A stretch of DNA of 40,359 nt from JBNKDD01 sp050288085 (GTDB taxonomy: Bacteria > Chloroflexota > Anaerolineae > Aggregatilineales > UBA3940): assembly GCA_050288085.1 (NCBI GenBank), contig JBNKDD010000015.1, forward strand, positions 1 to 40,359, read 5' to 3'. Each line of letters starts with the position of its first letter. Position 1 is the stretch's first letter. The position numbers and the translations under genes were made by a program. Below the pieces are notes generated by a model. The model had not been told where the DNA came from. It saw only the letters and a program-made list of their open reading frames with translations, and did not search any database. Of this stretch, positions 1-7,507 are shown piece after piece.

Positions 1-981
1 GGTCTCAAATTGGAGTGCCTTTGCCTGCAAATCGGTGATATCGTTGATTTCCTTGAAGGACGGGGCCGTCACCCGCGCATAAAAGATCGATGCACCCACC
101 CCGCCTAACATCGCGATCACGATCCCGCCGACAAAACTCAGCACAATCGTCCGCAAAAGGCAGCCCCACGAAAAACGAACTTTCCGGCGGCGCTTCTGCC
201 TGGCTGGTTTTTCCGGCACCGGAAATTCACGGGCAGCGGGTTGGACTGGCCGTGGGTAAATCGGCTCAACCGGGCGCGGTTGGATCGGCGGCGCACGTCT
301 CCCGGCGGCAGCGGCCTGCCTCTCTAATTCGGCATCGTCCATGCGTGAGTAGCCGTGCGGTTCGGTGCGAGGCGCGGGCGGCATAACCACATCATCGCGG
401 AAAGCGCTCTGCGATACCATGGTCGCGTCCATGTCCTCATGTGGAACCTGTTTGGGGAGCGGCATCCCACTCGAATCGAGGCGTACGTCGTCCAGTTCTT
501 TGGGGGGCGGCTGGTAGCTTGAGCGAGACTCAATAATATCCGACCGAAGTTCATCAGGATCCACATCCGGCGGTTTAGGTGGCTCTGCTGGCAGCTGCGA
601 ATCGGTCGGATGCTTAATGCCAGGCCGACCGGGGCCGCTGCTTTGCGCCGGTGGGAACTGCTGATCGGTGGGGTGGGGGAAAGGCGGCGGGTCTTTCTTT
701 GAGACCGGCGGCTTTCCTTCAGCCGGGGTGTACTGCCCCGATGGCGTATCTTCTTTATCAGGCGGCTCGATGGGTTGAGTAAGTCCCTTCTGAGTCTGAT
801 CGCGGCTTGCCACCGGCAGTCCCAGTTCTTCGATCTCGCTCCAACGGGAGGCTTCTTTTTCCGCCTTATCTTTGGCGCTTGCCAGACGGTCAAACCGGCT
901 CGGTGAGCGGGGCTGTGTTTCTTCATCCTGCTCCGCTTCGGGATTTTCGTCTAGCTGATCGCGGTCTTGATCATCATCCAT
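1..981 (-). CDS. Probable class A penicillin-binding protein (transglycosylase), N-terminal part, cut by the window edge
   Basis: The frame is open for 327 codons from an ATG at 981 to the window edge, so only the N-terminus is seen. Residues 1 to about 270 are hydrophilic and rich in Pro, Asp, Glu and Gln, followed by a basic patch (RQKRRRKVRF) and one membrane segment at about 278-300. After the membrane come SIFYARVTAPSF and a short helix ending in LQAKALQFET. In Chloroflexota class A PBPs this type of segment lies just before the TRIYDRNG-like start of the transglycosylase domain, which would lie outside the window. The role would be peptidoglycan polymerisation on the outer face of the membrane. 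The catalytic domain is not visible, so the family call is inference; another bitopic membrane protein with a long disordered cytoplasmic tail is possible. A GA-rich stretch upstream of the ATG could serve as ribosome binding site. Confidence 0.6.
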   Translation of the reverse strand, partial: MDDDQDRDQLDENPEAEQDEETQPRSPSRFDRLASAKDKAEKEASRWSEIEELGLPVASRDQTQKGLTQPIEPPDKEDTPSGQYTPAEGKPPVSKKDPPPFPHPTDQQFPPAQSSGPGRPGIKHPTDSQLPAEPPKPPDVDPDELRSDIIESRSSYQPPPKELDDVRLDSSGMPLPKQVPHEDMDATMVSQSAFRDDVVMPPAPRTEPHGYSRMDDAELERQAAAAGRRAPPIQPRPVEPIYPRPVQPAAREFPVPEKPARQKRRRKVRFSWGCLLRTIVLSFVGGIVIAMLGGVGASIFYARVTAPSFKEINDITDLQAKALQFET

Positions 982-1014
982 GTGCTCTTCTTCCCTTTTC
1001 TTCTCGCTGCCAAC

Positions 1015-1023
1015 ACTATAGCA
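1015..1023 (-). promoter_or_regulatory. Candidate extended -10 promoter for the PBP-like gene
   Basis: On the minus strand the sequence TGC-TATAGT lies about 34 bases before the ATG at 981. It matches an extended -10 box. No good -35 box is seen at the usual distance. Confidence 0.35.
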
Positions 1024-1075
1024 CGTCTGTACCAAACCAGAAACTACAAATAAGATATTGCTTATAGATCAATAA

Positions 1076-1112
1076 CCGGCAGCCTGCCAGATGGTTTCGT
1101 TCAGGCTGCCGG
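1076..1112 (-). terminator. Hairpin terminator after selD
   Basis: CCGGCAGCCTG (1076-1086) and CAGGCTGCCGG (1102-1112) form a perfect 11-bp stem with a 15-base loop, 7 bases after the selD stop codon. On the minus strand it is followed by TTATTGATC, only moderately T-rich. It separates selD from the PBP-like gene downstream. Confidence 0.7.
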
Positions 1113-1119
1113 TATTGAT

Positions 1120-2181
1120 TTAAGCATCGACTATAATGCTGGCGTCTTCTTCCCTTTCGATGACCTCCCCGATTTTCCACCAGGGCGCGTCACGCTTTGC
1201 CATTTCCTGCTCAAAGATGTTGATCTGGCCGGAGGGGATGGCGATCAACAGGCCGCCACTGGTCTGGGCATCGAACAGGAGCATCCGGCTTTCCTGGCTG
1301 ATGCTGTCCTCAAATCGGACGCTTCCCTCGTAGGTGCGCATATTGTTGGCCGACCCGCCGGGGAATATCCACTGATCGGCGTATACCTCTGCCCCGGTCA
1401 TCAGGGGAACGGCCCCGATGTCAATTCGGAATGTCACCTTGCTTGAATCGGCAACCTCAAGCGCGTGACCCATAAAACCAAAGCCGGTGATATCGGTCGC
1501 TGCTTTTGCCCCGGCTGCCTGACCGGCCTCGGCGGGCGCTCGATTGAGGCGGGCCATCCAGGTGATGGCCTCCTCCATGTGAGCGGGGTCGACCCGGTCG
1601 CTTTTAGCGGCGGTGGCAATCGTGCCCGATCCAAGCGGCTTGGACAATACCAGCAGATCGCCGGGACGTGCGCCGTCTTTGGTCATGAGCCGGTCGGGGT
1701 GTGCAATGCCGATCACGGCCAGCCCGACTTTGGGTTCCTTATCCTGGATGGTGTGCCCACCGGCAAGCACCGCTCCTGCCTCGCGAACCTTCTCTGCCGA
1801 TCCGCGCAGGACTTCCGTGAGCAACGCCCCCACTAAGTCAGGTGGGAAGGCAACAATATTCAAAGCCATCAGCGGACGCCCACCCATCGCGTATACATCG
1901 CTCAGGGCGTTGGCAGCCGCAATCGCACCGTATTGATAAGGGTCATCCACAATCGGCGTAAAGAAATCCGTTGTCGCGATGATCGCCTGGTCGTCGTTCA
2001 GCCGCATCACCGCCGCATCGTCAGGCACCCCTAATCCAACCATCAGATCGGGGTAGTCTGCCGGATCGAATAAGTTTTGTAAAGGGCGCAGAACCTGCGC
2101 CAGAGCCTCCGGCTCTAGTTTAGACGCTCAACCGGCACACGATGATAGTGCAGTCAGGCGAACGATTTCGTCGCGAGTCAC
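1120..2181 (-). CDS. selD: Selenide, water dikinase (selenophosphate synthetase), itself a selenoprotein with in-frame TGA
   Basis: SelD makes selenophosphate from selenide and ATP for selenocysteine tRNA and selenouridine synthesis in the cytoplasm. A conventional call would start at the ATG at 2043 and give 307 residues without the active-site loop. Upstream the same frame continues for 46 codons to a GTG at 2181, preceded by AAAGGAAAGCCT as ribosome binding site, interrupted only by a TGA at 2130-2128 (codon 18). Read as selenocysteine, the segment is SSCAG-U-ASKLEP. It aligns with the E. coli loop GAGCGCK: U18 falls on catalytic Cys17 and K21 on Lys20. The full length, 353 residues, is normal for SelD. 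Further family motifs are DDAAV, TTDFFTPIVDDP, AANALSDVYAMGG and GGHTIQD. A stem-loop fitting a bacterial SECIS follows the TGA. Sec decoding is inferred from this alignment and hairpin. Confidence 0.93.
2100..2118 (-). promoter_or_regulatory. Candidate bacterial SECIS hairpin in selD mRNA
   Basis: Nine bases after the in-frame TGA (2130-2128), the mRNA can fold CUAGAGCC (2118-2111) onto GGCUCUGG (2107-2100), giving 8 pairs including one G-U, with a GGA apical loop. Bacterial SECIS elements for SelB sit directly after the UGA and carry G-rich apical loops about 16-20 bases downstream, which fits this hairpin. The stem also lies in coding sequence, so coding constraint cannot be excluded. Confidence 0.6.
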
Positions 2182-2206
2182 AGGCTTTCCTTTCTGTTCT
2201 ATGTGA

Positions 2207-2303
2207 CCTCACCCCCGAAGCTCGCATACGCTCACTTCTTCCCCCCTCTCCAAACTGGAGAGGGGGGGGAGAACCGCCAAAGGCGATTCGGAAGGGGGTG
2301 AGG
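2207..2303. repeat. Palindromic intergenic element with nested hairpins (copy 1)
   Basis: The outer ends CCTCACCCCC (2207-2216) and GGGGGTGAGG (2294-2303) are perfect 10-base inverted repeats. Inside are an 11-bp stem CCCCCTCTCC-type arm (2241-2251) with its complement (2257-2267) and a small stem GAACCGCC/GGCGATTC (2271-2289, one mismatch). The element fills the gap between selD and the cupredoxin-like gene and could end transcription. Its style resembles non-coding palindromic repeats often found between Chloroflexota genes. A related copy lies at 3356-3436. Confidence 0.7.
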
Positions 2304-2321
2304 TAAATTCAACAAATTCCG

Positions 2322-2705
2322 CTAGCGCCGCTCGTGGATCACGATCTCAACTTCTTTGCCCGCCGTGATCGAGCAAGATGACCGGATTGTACCGGGCCGG
2401 TAAAATCGCTGCACCAGGGTGTGTCCCGGCGCAACCCAATATGGCCCAACCTGATGCCATACCTCGTCCTGGTTTTCGATCACCAGCACGTCTTTTACAC
2501 CGAGGATCATCTCAATCCGGTGATAGTCTGAATTATCCAGCAAGCCGGCCTCGATTTTCTCGGCTGTGCCCGGCTCGATCACGATCAGCAACTGGCGGGA
2601 TTCTTCACGCAGGATGCTGCCCCGGTAAATGCCTGCTGCCAACCCGATCAGCAGCAGCAAACCGGCGATCACCCAACGGTATATAGACTTGCCCGGTTGC
2701 GCCAT
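2322..2705 (-). CDS. Membrane-anchored cupredoxin-like protein, hypothetical
   Basis: The protein has 127 residues. One N-terminal membrane segment (about 11-28) is followed by an extracytoplasmic domain with a cupredoxin-like pattern: LVIENQDEVWHQVG, then PG, then RFYRPG, then SSCSI and a final beta strand EVEIVI. In blue copper proteins the first His and the Cys are metal ligands and the loop after Cys supplies a second His and a Met. Here the first His and the Cys are present, but no second His or Met follows before the end. Copper binding is therefore uncertain, and the domain may be a scaffold. It lies 39 bases downstream of the Sco gene on the same strand, so a shared transcript and a role near cytochrome oxidase assembly or copper handling are plausible. 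Confidence 0.75.
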   Translation of the reverse strand: MAQPGKSIYRWVIAGLLLLIGLAAGIYRGSILREESRQLLIVIEPGTAEKIEAGLLDNSDYHRIEMILGVKDVLVIENQDEVWHQVGPYWVAPGHTLVQRFYRPGTIRSSCSITAGKEVEIVIHERR

Positions 2706-2744
2706 GATGATGCCTTCGATCTATATTTTCAATAATGCGTTCAG

Positions 2745-3335
2745 TTATTCCTTCAAGAGCTGTCGAAGGTCACCGGCCATTTCTTCTGCCTGTGTGCCAT
2801 AGGGGATAATCTCGCGCATCTGGCCTTCACGGTCAAGCACGAAGATCGCCGCCGTATGAGAGATCAAATACCCGGTGGCGCTGCCTTCCTCTTCCTCTTC
2901 GATCTGGTAGTATGCACCGAAATCGGCCATGATGGTGTCAAGCTGGTCAAGGTCGGTGGTTCGCAGCCCGATGAATGAGTCGTTGAAGTTTGCCACGTAG
3001 CGCCCCAGTTGCTCAAGGGTGTCGCGCTCTGGGTCAACCGTTACCATGACGAGTTGAATGTCGTCTGCCTTATTGCCGAGAATCTCCATCATCCGGCTGG
3101 CCTGATACATGGTGGTTGGGCATACATCAGGGCAGAAGGTGTAACCAAAATAGACTAGCACAATCTGGCCTTGATAGTCGCTCAAGGTAAAGGTGCTTCC
3201 ATTGGTGGCCGGTAAACTGAAGTCGTTGGTCTGTTTCGGTGGTTCAAGGATCGCCCCGCTAAACTGGTGTGGTGCACATCCCACCCCGGCAAATATCACC
3301 AATCCTAACAGCAGGAACAAGATAACCTTTTTCAA
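2745..3335 (-). CDS. SCO1/SenC family copper chaperone lipoprotein
   Basis: The 196-residue protein has a lipoprotein signal (hydrophobic residues 5-19, lipobox GVGC with Cys20) and a thioredoxin-like domain. The family motif CPDVCP is present with Cys68 and Cys72, and the distal copper-ligand His is His160 in YLISHTAAIF. The TVDPERDT segment is also typical. Sco proteins deliver copper to, or reduce the CuA site of, cytochrome c oxidase on the outer face of the membrane. The normal length and complete set of metal ligands suggest an active protein. It is the first gene of a two-gene unit with the cupredoxin-like gene downstream. Confidence 0.95.
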   Translation of the reverse strand: MKKVILFLLLGLVIFAGVGCAPHQFSGAILEPPKQTNDFSLPATNGSTFTLSDYQGQIVLVYFGYTFCPDVCPTTMYQASRMMEILGNKADDIQLVMVTVDPERDTLEQLGRYVANFNDSFIGLRTTDLDQLDTIMADFGAYYQIEEEEEGSATGYLISHTAAIFVLDREGQMREIIPYGTQAEEMAGDLRQLLKE

Positions 3336-3355
3336 CGTTCACTCACTTTCAGTGG

Positions 3356-3436
3356 ATTACCCCCACCCACTCACTACGTTCGTTTCCCTCCCCCTTACAA
3401 AGGGGAGGGCGGCAACTTCCAGTTGCCGGGAGAGGT
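3356..3436. repeat. Palindromic intergenic element (copy 2)
   Basis: This stretch holds a stem CCCTCCCC (3386-3393) with GGGGAGGG (3402-3409), immediately followed by a second stem CGGCAAC (3410-3416) with GTTGCCG (3422-3428). The left part, CACTCACTACGTTCGTTTC, resembles the matching part of copy 1 (2221-2239). It sits between the divergent Sco and hydrolase genes, upstream of the hydrolase promoter. Confidence 0.6.
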
Positions 3437-3471
3437 TGTAGTTGAAAGGATTATACCAAAAACAAACCGGC

Positions 3472-3500
3472 TTGAGCTTCTTTGCACGAACGGCTATACT
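3472..3500 (+). promoter_or_regulatory. Sigma-70-type promoter for the hydrolase/phosphatase pair
   Basis: TTGAGC (3472-3477) and TATACT (3495-3500) are separated by 17 bases. The position, about 40 bases before the ATG at 3539, excludes the longer reading frame that starts at 3482. Confidence 0.6.
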
Positions 3501-3538
3501 GTGCGCGCTTTGTTCTAGCGGAACGAGGAGAACGAAAT

Positions 3539-4375
3539 ATGCTCACCGGACAGGTTCAAACATCAGACGGCCTGACTTTACAAACCCGTTCATGGATGCC
3601 GGAAGGCGATCCGAAAGGGATGGTAACCCTGATTCATGGTCAGGCCGAACACAGCCAGCGCTATGATCATGTAGGTGTTGCGCTGACTAAGGCAGGCTAT
3701 GGTTTGCATATGGCCGACTTACGTGGGCACGGTCACAGTCCCGGCGCACGCGGGCATATCATGGCGTGGCGCGAATATCAGTGTGATGCAGTGGCTATTA
3801 TGCAGCAAGCCCGTGACATGGCCCCCAACGCGGTTCATTTCCTGGCGGGGCATTCGCTGGGTGGTCTGATCGCGTTATCTGTCGCTGTGGATAACCCGCC
3901 GGGCTATGCCGGTGTAGCCATCAGCGGACCAGCGATTCGGGTGGCATTCGAGCCACCGGCCTGGAAAGCTGCCGCCGGGCGGTTGCTATCGGGGCTGCTG
4001 CCGACCATGTCGATGTCCAACGAACTAAACACCAGTGATCTGTCTCACGATCAGTCCATTGTGGATGCTTATGAGGCCGATCCGCTGGTGCATGGCAAAG
4101 TCACCGCCCGGTTTTTCACCGAGTTTCTGGCAGCCGGTGAATCAACGCTGGCGGCTGCATCCAATCTGAACCTACCCTTGTTGATTCAACATGGCAGTGC
4201 GGATGCTATTGCTTCGCCCACCGCCAGCAGAAAATTCTATGAGAATGCCGGGTCTGAAGATAAGACTATCAAAATCTACGATGGGCTGTTCCACGAAATC
4301 TACAACGAGTGCGAACCGGATCGCGCTGGCGTGCTGGCCGATCTGATCGCATGGTTGGATGCCCATCTAGCATAA
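3539..4375 (+). CDS. Alpha/beta hydrolase, monoacylglycerol lipase-like (serine aminopeptidase S33 superfamily)
   Basis: The protein has 278 residues from the ATG at 3539, which has a GGAG ribosome binding site 7 bases upstream; an in-frame start at 3482 would lie inside the promoter. The catalytic triad is visible: Ser106 in GHSLGG, Asp222 in the segment GSADAIA, and His252 in LFHEIYNE. The HGQAEHSQRY segment at residues 33-42 is the oxyanion-hole region typical of monoglyceride lipases, and DLRGHGHSPG is also characteristic. No signal peptide is seen, so it is cytoplasmic. The likely substrate is a monoacylglycerol or lysophospholipid; substrate identity cannot be read from sequence. It is followed after 17 bases by a nucleotidase gene, so the two are probably cotranscribed. 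Confidence 0.9.
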   Translation: MLTGQVQTSDGLTLQTRSWMPEGDPKGMVTLIHGQAEHSQRYDHVGVALTKAGYGLHMADLRGHGHSPGARGHIMAWREYQCDAVAIMQQARDMAPNAVHFLAGHSLGGLIALSVAVDNPPGYAGVAISGPAIRVAFEPPAWKAAAGRLLSGLLPTMSMSNELNTSDLSHDQSIVDAYEADPLVHGKVTARFFTEFLAAGESTLAAASNLNLPLLIQHGSADAIASPTASRKFYENAGSEDKTIKIYDGLFHEIYNECEPDRAGVLADLIAWLDAHLA

Positions 4376-4392
4376 AGGACTTGAATCATCAC

Positions 4393-5370
4393 ATGACACA
4401 TTACGACACCGAACGTAAAGCAGTCCGCGATGCGGCCCGGTTGGCTGGGCGGTTATGTCTTGCTATCCGGGAAGAGACTCTTGGTAATCCGGCCCGGCTC
4501 GAAAAAGCCGGGCGTGAGCCGGTTACGATGGCCGATTATGGCGCACAGGCAGTCGTGCTGCGGCATATCGCATCCCTGTTCCCGGATGATGGCGTGATCG
4601 CTGAAGAGGGCACTGTCGACTTTGACCGGCTGACCAACGACTCACAGCGTGAACGGATTGTCCATCATGTTGGAGCGGTGTTAGGTAAACCTGTTTCGCT
4701 GGATGATATCCGCAGCTGGTTGGATTGGGGGCATGGCCGACAGGTTGAGCGTATCTGGACGGTCGATCCGATTGATGGCACAAAAGGGTTCTTGCGCGGG
4801 GATCAATTTGCGGTGGCCGTTGCCTTGTTGGTCAATGGCGAACCGGTTGTCTCGGCTTTAGCCTGCCCGGTGATGCCGCTCCGGGATGATCTTATCGGCG
4901 CGGTAGCCACGGCTGTTCGAGGTGAGGGAGCAGATATCGCGCTGCTAACCGGTGACGACTCTGGACACCTGCTGCAAGTCTCAGCCTTAACGGACACGTC
5001 CCAGGCCCGGATCGTCGAAAGTGTCGAGTCCGGCCACACCGATCACAGCTTTAGCGGGCTGGTGCTCAGTGAGGCCGGTGTTGGTGGCGATCCGGTGCGC
5101 ATCGACAGTCAGGCCAAATATCTGGCGGTTGCTGCCGGGCGTGCTGAAATTTACATCCGAACCTCAAAAGGTGCGGATTACCGGGAAAAGATATGGGATC
5201 ACGCGGCAGGGATGCTGGTCGTGGAAGAAGCCGGTGGACGGGTGACCGATCTGGATGGTAAGCCGCTCGACTTCTCACATGGTGATCGCCTGATCCATAA
5301 CCGGGGGGTGCTGGCAACCAACGGCCCGATCCATCAACGGCTGTTAGATGCTATCCACGCCCAGTCGTGA
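4393..5370 (+). CDS. 3'(2'),5'-bisphosphate nucleotidase, inositol monophosphatase superfamily
   Basis: The protein has 325 residues from the ATG at 4393; the preceding 28 in-frame codons overlap the hydrolase gene and are not family-like. The metal-binding motifs of the lithium-sensitive phosphatase superfamily are complete: Glu71-Glu72 in IAEEG, Asp125/Asp128 in DPIDGTKGF, and Asp269 in WDHAAGMLVVEEAGG. The spacing and the GTKGFLRGDQFAVA segment are closest to the HAL2/CysQ branch, which removes the 3' phosphate from PAP, a by-product of sulfate assimilation and sulfotransfer. Inositol or fructose-1,6-bisphosphate activity is less likely but not excluded. It lies 17 bases after the hydrolase gene and ends 3 bases from the convergent gene. 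Confidence 0.9.
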   Translation: MTHYDTERKAVRDAARLAGRLCLAIREETLGNPARLEKAGREPVTMADYGAQAVVLRHIASLFPDDGVIAEEGTVDFDRLTNDSQRERIVHHVGAVLGKPVSLDDIRSWLDWGHGRQVERIWTVDPIDGTKGFLRGDQFAVAVALLVNGEPVVSALACPVMPLRDDLIGAVATAVRGEGADIALLTGDDSGHLLQVSALTDTSQARIVESVESGHTDHSFSGLVLSEAGVGGDPVRIDSQAKYLAVAAGRAEIYIRTSKGADYREKIWDHAAGMLVVEEAGGRVTDLDGKPLDFSHGDRLIHNRGVLATNGPIHQRLLDAIHAQS

Positions 5371-5373
5371 GCC

Positions 5374-5904
5374 CTACCACGAAACATGATAAATACAGGC
5401 ATCTCCCCCATTTTTTCGATTGGATATGCTGTCGTCGCGGGCGACTTGAAATTTTGAGCTGTCGTCCGGTCGGTGCTTTTGAATCAGGCGGTAGATCAGC
5501 CCGTAGTCAAAATCGCTGGGATAGGGATTTCGGCACAACATTTCCCCGATCTGCTCGCCGGTTTTCTTAAAAACGTACTCGCCGATTTCCCCACCCCGGT
5601 GGTTCATCTGGTAAGCTTCGCCTAACAGGATCAGGGCATCCTCTATCGTATTGATTTCGGGGGGGAACATCGCGACATCGGGAATGGTCATACCAATGGC
5701 TACCATGTTGAAATGGCCGCGTTCGGCCAGTTCCTGAAGGACATCTAACAGTGCCTGCAATGGGTACCATGATTCAGGATCGACATCACCCAGGCCGTAT
5801 CTTTCCATGACGGGTTTAGTCTGCTCATCGGGAGCGGCAAGCGTTGAAAAAACCACATGTCCTGACACTTCTACACCGGGATCAAAAGAAATAAATTCTG
5901 CCAT
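5374..5904 (-). CDS. Uncharacterised protein with V4R-like C-terminal signature
   Basis: The protein has 176 residues. The start is placed at the ATG at 5904 because GGAGAG lies 8 bases upstream and the N-terminus there (MAEFISFDPG) looks like a domain start; 35 further in-frame codons upstream look random. No signal or membrane segment is seen. The C-terminal third has CRNPYPSDFDYGLIYRL, then a charged stretch, then GGDACIYHVSW at the very end. This Cys-Asn-Pro-Tyr-Pro to Cys-x-Tyr-x-x-x-Trp layout recalls V4R and heme-NO-binding-like small-ligand sensor domains, where the cysteines can bind metal or ligand. The function is unknown to me. Confidence 0.72.
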   Translation of the reverse strand: MAEFISFDPGVEVSGHVVFSTLAAPDEQTKPVMERYGLGDVDPESWYPLQALLDVLQELAERGHFNMVAIGMTIPDVAMFPPEINTIEDALILLGEAYQMNHRGGEIGEYVFKKTGEQIGEMLCRNPYPSDFDYGLIYRLIQKHRPDDSSKFQVARDDSISNRKNGGDACIYHVSW

Positions 5905-6120
5905 ATCAGTTCTCTCCATTAGAAGATAAGTGCTTTGTAGTCTCGTTACATCGACTCGTTGGTTCAGAATATCCTGCCCCGACGAGAGCTTCGAGATGGA
6001 GACAATCACGCTGATTCTGGTGAATCAAAATAATAATTGCCGATGATAATTAAGGATGTGTTAAATCTTCAACCCTATGGCGTTACAAAGTGGTAACAAA
6101 TAGAGGCGGTGAGGGGAGAT
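5905..6120. other. Intergenic stretch, 216 bases
   Basis: This gap lies between two minus-strand genes. It holds the ribosome binding site of the V4R-like gene and a weak stem GTTAC/GTAAC near 6084-6100 that might mark the end of the membrane-protein transcript. I see no clear promoter boxes and no RNA gene. Confidence 0.4.
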
Positions 6121-7422
6121 TTAGCCTATGTCTTGGAGACTGAGCCCAGCCCTGATCGGTTGACTGCGCAGCCACAGCCACAACACGCGGATCGCATCGG
6201 CGATCACAAATGAGGCCAACCCGGTGAATAAGCCGGGCATCTGTCCCCAATTTACACTTAGCCCCAACAGCCCGACAAACACAATCAGGAAGACTACCAC
6301 CCCTTCCGTTATGCTCCGGGTGTGCTTGCTGTGAACTAAGATGCCCTGATAGTAGTTTTGCAGCACGCTTAATGAGGGCCAGGGGACTGCAAACCACAGC
6401 CCCATCCGGGCGAGCCGGGCAAGCTCTGGTTTCAGCGCCGATACTTTCTCTAACCAGAATACGGACAGCGGAGTAGCAGCCAGGATCAATAAGAGTATGG
6501 TGACGATCAGGGACAACACGGTGGCGAATTGGCGCAGGGCATGAATTTCGCCCGGTTGATCGAGGCGGGCGACCACCACCTCGTTATAAGCGAAACCGGT
6601 ACTCCTTAGCATAAACAGCAGCCCACTTACTACCGGCCACACGGCCAGCGATTCCAGGGGGAGGGGCATCCGGCTGATCGCGGCACTGCCCAGCGGATTC
6701 ACGGCCAGGTTTAGCAGGGCGGTGATTGCCAGGGGAATATAAAATGCCAGGAAAGCCTCAAAGGTGAGCGGTTGATCGAGTGGCGGGGCCGGTTTGATAT
6801 GTTCTCTCAGCACCGGGCGAACTCGCAGACCGGCATAGGTCGCTTCGCTAAGAACCCCGGCGGCTACGGCCCCGGTTGCTACCACAATGCTGGGAATAGT
6901 GCCGATGGCATATCCGACGGCCAGCACCGTTCCATCAGCGCATAGGCGGATTAGCGTGCCGAGTCCAACCGCCCGCGAATACCCGGAGCGTATCAGTATC
7001 CCTTGCTGAAAACGCCGGTAGGCAATCGACCCTGCCCAGGGAGTCATGATCCTCAGGCCGATCCGGGCCGGTTCAATAATCTCCGACGGGACCCCCAGCA
7101 GATTGACAACGATCAGATCAAACAATGGGGTGAAGGCGATCAGCAGGTGGAGGCCGGTCAGGAAAGCTGCCGACCGGAGCGTAAAACGGCGCAGCTTGAG
7201 GTAAGAGTCCCAATCTCTACTCAGGGCGGTTGATGCGGAAAGCAGCATGATGATCGGGGCTTCGACGATCAAGGAGATTGGGAAAACCACCCCTCCATAA
7301 GCCGCCAGATTGATCTCCGGGTTGGGGAGGCGGGCAACTATCGCACTCAGGGCAGGTAGTTCAATACCCATCAGTAGCCAACTGGCGGCCAGCGGCCACC
7401 ATGTCTTAAAGATTCGTTGCAT
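6121..7422 (-). CDS. Multi-pass membrane protein of MATE/ANKH-like (MOP superfamily) type
   Basis: The protein has 433 residues with about twelve hydrophobic segments spread over its whole length. Two halves look related: the segment RRFQQGILIRSGYSR in the first half is mirrored by LQNYYQGILVHSKHTR in the second. This kind of internal duplication is typical of the MOP flippase superfamily (MATE, MurJ, Wzx, ANKH). The opening with LPALSAIVARLPNPEINLAAYG and IVEAPIIMLLSASTAL resembles bacterial ANKH-like proteins, whose vertebrate relative exports pyrophosphate or citrate. The substrate cannot be told. The C-terminus is short and cytoplasmic. It stands alone, downstream of lexA on the same strand. 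Confidence 0.8.
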   Translation of the reverse strand: MQRIFKTWWPLAASWLLMGIELPALSAIVARLPNPEINLAAYGGVVFPISLIVEAPIIMLLSASTALSRDWDSYLKLRRFTLRSAAFLTGLHLLIAFTPLFDLIVVNLLGVPSEIIEPARIGLRIMTPWAGSIAYRRFQQGILIRSGYSRAVGLGTLIRLCADGTVLAVGYAIGTIPSIVVATGAVAAGVLSEATYAGLRVRPVLREHIKPAPPLDQPLTFEAFLAFYIPLAITALLNLAVNPLGSAAISRMPLPLESLAVWPVVSGLLFMLRSTGFAYNEVVVARLDQPGEIHALRQFATVLSLIVTILLLILAATPLSVFWLEKVSALKPELARLARMGLWFAVPWPSLSVLQNYYQGILVHSKHTRSITEGVVVFLIVFVGLLGLSVNWGQMPGLFTGLASFVIADAIRVLWLWLRSQPIRAGLSLQDIG

Positions 7423-7449
7423 GGTAGGGGAAAGAATACATCAAAACAG

Positions 7450-7474
7450 CATCAAACACACACAGTGCTTGATG
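7450..7474 (-). terminator. Small interrupted hairpin between lexA and the membrane protein gene
   Basis: CATCAA (7450-7455) pairs with TTGATG (7469-7474), and CAC/GTG inside extends the stem with one unpaired base on each side. It may help to end lexA transcription or shape the leader of the downstream gene. The evidence is weak. Confidence 0.3.
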
Positions 7475-7507
7475 GTGATAGAAGTAAATTATTTGATTGG
7501 GGACTAC

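Noticed and set aside
324..926. 200-codon minus-strand frame overlapping the left-edge gene
   Set aside because: It is rich in Arg, Trp and Ser with no domain pattern. The frame from 981 to the edge is longer, has an acidic N-terminus, a clear membrane helix and a family-like end.
3496..3526. GTTCTAGCGGAAC palindrome upstream of the hydrolase as a second SOS box
   Set aside because: The half sites are in the opposite order and spacing (GTTC-N5-GAAC) to the LexA operator GAAC-N4-GTTC.
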